From: Candidatus Atribacter fermentans
Lineage (GTDB): Bacteria > Atribacterota > Atribacteria > Atribacterales > Atribacteraceae
Direction of reading: 5' to 3'
Assembly (NCBI GenBank): GCA_012517485.1
Contig: JAAYUT010000542.1
Coordinates: forward strand, 1 to 7,884
DNA: 7,884 nt
Below the pieces are notes generated by a model. It had not been told where the DNA came from. It made no database searches and was given only the letters and a program-made list of their open reading frames with translations. Shown here one piece after another: positions 5,936 to 7,884 of the stretch. Position 1 is the first letter of the stretch. Every line of letters starts with the position of its first letter. Position numbers and translations under genes: made by a program.

Positions 5936-7436
5936 AGAAATCAATGAACTTAGACAAGCAGGTAAGCTTGATGAAGCTTTGCAAATGGCAATTCAGGCTT
6001 TGGAAACAGAACCCGAAAACATTTGGAATAAGCGGGCTGCCGCATGGGTGTATTATGATTATCTCAAGAAATACAATCAACCGGAATCATTTGAAGCATT
6101 CAAGGAAAATCTCATAAAGATTAAAGATTTGCAATTGCCTGAAGATGAGAAAATGGTATTTGACAATTGTGCCTGGCAAATCGGTAGTTTGGTTTTTGGC
6201 TTACAAAAAGCAGAGCATGTTGATTATGGAAAAATCAATGAGTTATTTGAAATTATCAGAGACTTTCATTTCACCAAGCCATCTGAGGCATATTCTTTTA
6301 TTTACAAAGCCTTTCACAAAGGCTATCAAAACTGGTCAAGCTATCTGACTTTTACTGACTGGTGGAATTTAGAAAACCTTAGTTCGGAAGATTTTCTAAA
6401 AGAAGAATTCAATGGAAAAAAGATGATGTCTATTGCCGAACAGGCATACATTGCTTATTCCAAGAAGCTTTTGGAAGGAGAACCTTTAGATCCTTTTGGA
6501 CAACAACGAGTGATTGATAAAGAGAAAATTCAATCATTTTTACCAAAACTAGATGCTTTGATTGAGAAACATCCTGACTATCAATACCCGCCCTATTTCA
6601 AAGCAAAGCTTCTTTTGGCATCAGGTAGTGATGAAAATGTTCTATCCGCATTTTTGCCTTTTGCCAAGCAAAAGAAAAATGACTTTTGGGTGTGGGAACT
6701 TATGGCAGAAATATTTTCAGAAGATAAAGACATTCAGTTTGCTTGTTATTGCAAAGCCTTGAGCCTAAAAACTCCCGAAGACTTTTTAGTTAAGTTAAGA
6801 CAGACTTTTTCTGAAATACTCATTGAAAGGAGAATGTACAACGAAGCTAAAACGGAAATACAAAAAGTTATAGCAACAAGAGAAAAACACGAATGGAAGT
6901 TGCCGAATCAAATAGTGCAATGGACAGAACAAGAGTGGTATAAATCTTCCATAGCTAAAAAGGACAACCAAGATTTGTATTCAAGCCACATCAAGCAAGC
7001 AGAGGAAATATTGTTTCAGGATATACCGGAAGAAATAATTGCAGTTGAGTTTGTGAACGAAAACAAGAACATGCTGAATTTTGTGAAGGACAAGCGGAAA
7101 TTTGGATTCTTCAATTACTCAGGCAATTTGACCAAACCAAAAATTGGCGACCTTTTAAAAGTGCGTTTTAATGGAGACGGACAGGATGGTTTTTATAAAA
7201 TCCTGACTGCTAAAAAAGCCGACTCTAATGTGGCATCTGATGCAATGAAAGATTTTGAAGGAACAATAAAGGTAATTTCTCCACAGAACTTTGGCTTTGT
7301 AGATGACGTCTTTATTGAGCCCAAAATTATAGAAGAGAGTAAGCTAACTGACGGTCATCCGGTAAAGGGAAGAGCAATACTATCATTCAATAAAAAGAAA
7401 AATGAATGGGGATGGAAAGCAATAGAAATAGAATAA
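5925..7436 (+). CDS. TPR-like protein with C-terminal cold-shock/OB-fold domains
   Basis: A 503-residue protein translated from an ATG inside the end of the helicase gene (11-bp overlap), a sign of coupled expression. The N terminus (about 2-45) looks like a TPR helix pair (INELRQAGKLDEALQMAIQA), and residues up to about 340 remain helical and aromatic-rich, as in superhelical scaffolds. The C-terminal 61 residues (443-503) read as a cold-shock-like OB fold: a short FEGTIKV strand, then NFGFVDDVFIEP, DGHPVKGRAI and NEWGWKAIEI. The segment just before (about 365-430), with KRKFGFFNY and GDLLKVRFNG, looks like a second OB fold, so tandem nucleic-acid-binding domains are likely. The role is unknown. 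Binding single-stranded DNA or RNA for the helicase is a reasonable guess. It has no catalytic motif that I can see. Confidence 0.75.
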   Translation: MSFKEINELRQAGKLDEALQMAIQALETEPENIWNKRAAAWVYYDYLKKYNQPESFEAFKENLIKIKDLQLPEDEKMVFDNCAWQIGSLVFGLQKAEHVDYGKINELFEIIRDFHFTKPSEAYSFIYKAFHKGYQNWSSYLTFTDWWNLENLSSEDFLKEEFNGKKMMSIAEQAYIAYSKKLLEGEPLDPFGQQRVIDKEKIQSFLPKLDALIEKHPDYQYPPYFKAKLLLASGSDENVLSAFLPFAKQKKNDFWVWELMAEIFSEDKDIQFACYCKALSLKTPEDFLVKLRQTFSEILIERRMYNEAKTEIQKVIATREKHEWKLPNQIVQWTEQEWYKSSIAKKDNQDLYSSHIKQAEEILFQDIPEEIIAVEFVNENKNMLNFVKDKRKFGFFNYSGNLTKPKIGDLLKVRFNGDGQDGFYKILTAKKADSNVASDAMKDFEGTIKVISPQNFGFVDDVFIEPKIIEESKLTDGHPVKGRAILSFNKKKNEWGWKAIEIE

Positions 7437-7475
7437 CCAACGCTTCACAGCCACACACATTGCAAAGCCCCACGA

Positions 7476-7500
7476 GCCAACGCTCAAACCAAAGCTTGGC
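7476..7500 (+). repeat. Hairpin downstream of the last gene
   Basis: GCCAA (7476-7480) pairs with TTGGC (7496-7500), C7481 is bulged, and GCT (7482-7484) pairs with AGC (7493-7495), leaving an 8-base loop. It lies 40 bases after the stop of the TPR/OB gene. No T-run follows, so an intrinsic terminator cannot be claimed. It may protect the 3' end. The rest of 7437-7568 holds no credible gene; short frames there overlap on both strands and are low-complexity. Confidence 0.4.
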
Positions 7501-7568
7501 AAAGAGTGTGCCTGCCCCAATGCACGACCAAAACGACCGCCAAAAAAACGGACGGAAAAGAACAACGA

Positions 7569-7702
7569 AGGCACAACAGCGTGTATGTGGCAATAGCGGG
7601 TGAAGTGGTAAATCGAAGGTCTGTGCTTCGAAAAAACTTTGTGCTAAATGGACAGGTAATTGCTTCTAATCCGCTACTGCACATACACGCAAACCGTTAG
7701 GG
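7569..7702 (+). repeat. attC-like recombination site, right (belongs to this cassette)
   Basis: The R''-like box AGGCACAAC (7569-7577) and a spacer A are followed by a long imperfect stem. GCGTGTATGTG (7579-7589) pairs with CACATACACGC (7680-7690), and C7591-G7599 pairs with C7671-G7679 with one A/C mismatch. G7590 is extrahelical, the kind of asymmetry attC uses for strand choice. Further in, GAAG/CTTC (7602-7605/7663-7666) and a terminal hairpin TCGAAG/CTTCGA (7613-7618/7626-7631) complete the structure. The 3' end is spacer AAACC then GTTAGGG (7696-7702). Size and layout match the left site. GTTAGGG deviates from GTTRRRY at the last base. Confidence 0.65.
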
Positions 7703-7884
7703 TGCATTGCCTCCAATTTTTTTTTGATAGTTCAAAAGTGGTCTGCTCATTCACGGTGTTGTTTTAGCCTGCAGAAAAATAAAATAAATGATCGCCCGCG
7801 CCCCCCGCTCCCGGCACTTGCATATAGCATTCGCGGTTTTGCAGGAAACAAATATGCAAAACCGGCCCATGAATGCTATCTGCA
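7697..7884 (+). other. Start of the next cassette, non-coding as far as visible
   Basis: If the right attC-like site is real, this belongs to a neighbouring cassette starting TTAGGGTGC. It has a T9 tract (7717-7725) after a weak 4-bp stem, then an A-rich stretch and ATG 7788, which stays open for 32 codons to the window edge. The GC-rich, Arg/Pro-rich start and the overlap with a hairpin make that frame doubtful. Confidence 0.35.
7819..7884. repeat. Long interrupted hairpin at the right edge
   Basis: ATAGCATTC (7824-7832) pairs with GAATGCTAT (7871-7879), and CGGTTTTGC (7834-7842) pairs with GCAAAACCG (7856-7864) around a 13-base loop. TGCA at 7819-7822 and 7881-7884 extends it across one mismatch to the window end. 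It lacks AAC/GTT boxes, so it does not look like attC. It could be a dispersed intergenic repeat or a structured RNA, and its outer end is cut off. Confidence 0.5.

Larger units (their letters stand above)
140..7696 (+). mobile_element. Putative integron-type gene cassette carrying the whole gene cluster
   Basis: Boundaries are set by G^TT cut points in two attC-like sites: G139/T140 on the left and G7696/T7697 on the right. In a true cassette the bases that follow the left cut (its own R' half) must be complementary to the R'' box of the attC at its right end. Here GTTGTGCCT (139-147) and AGGCACAAC (7569-7577) are perfect 9-base complements. The four long plus-strand genes have the canonical orientation, with the attC downstream of the last gene. 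The regulator at the 5' end runs the other way from its own promoter. At 7557 bp this is far above the usual cassette size (commonly about 0.5-1.5 kb). The caveat is that both R' boxes deviate from GTTRRRY at one position and no integrase is visible. Confidence 0.62.

Noticed and set aside
7383..7700. Several overlapping 63-68-codon frames on both strands
   Set aside because: They are low-complexity, lie over the end of the TPR/OB gene and the attC-like stem, and have no family resemblance.
7706..7725. Intrinsic terminator at the T9 tract
   Set aside because: The stem before it is only ATTG/CAAT (4 bp, AT-rich), too weak to support a terminator call.
7788..7884. Open frame from ATG 7788 to the window edge
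   Set aside because: Only 32 codons are visible, composition is unlike the other genes, and it overlaps a large hairpin; too little to call.

Overview
The window looks like Bacteroidota (Cytophagia/Flavobacteriia-like) DNA. The genes are AT-rich, ribosome-binding sites are A-rich and weak, and the intergenic promoters fit the Bacteroidota form TTG-N17-19-TAnnTTTG. No rRNA, tRNA, integrase or transposase is present, so the lineage cannot be narrowed further.

Layout. Two attC-like hairpin sites lie at about 15-147 and 7569-7702, in the same orientation. The first bases after the left cut point (GTTGTGCCT, 139-147) are the exact complement of the R''-like box of the right site (AGGCACAAC, 7569-7577). 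The R''-like box of the left site (CCCTAAC, 15-21) is the exact complement of the R'-like box of the right site (GTTAGGG, 7696-7702). This is the signature expected of an integron gene cassette. I read bases 140-7696 (7557 bp) as one unusually large cassette, with neighbouring cassettes on both sides.

Inside the cassette, left to right: a strong hairpin (170-234); a WYL-family regulator on the minus strand (246-1250); a divergent control region (about 1268-1412) with two near-identical 17-bp palindromes, a minus-strand promoter for the regulator and a plus-strand promoter; a retron non-coding RNA (about 1415-1682) closed by a 20-bp a1/a2 duplex; a retron reverse transcriptase (1695-2885); a protein with a HEPN-type RX4H motif (2888-3673); a degenerate third copy of the palindrome/-7 module (3675-3709); an SF1B (RecD/Pif1-like) helicase (3728-5935); and, overlapping it by 11 bp, a TPR/OB-fold protein (5925-7436). 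The right flank is non-coding and hairpin-rich.

How it may work (inference). The contents read as a mobile anti-phage defence cargo: a three-part retron (ncRNA, RT, candidate HEPN ribonuclease effector) joined to a helicase plus OB-fold pair, all under one WYL regulator acting through shared operators. WYL regulators of the CapW/BrxR type are known to repress defence operons and themselves by binding such palindromes. Whether the retron and the helicase pair are one system or two co-regulated systems cannot be decided from sequence alone.
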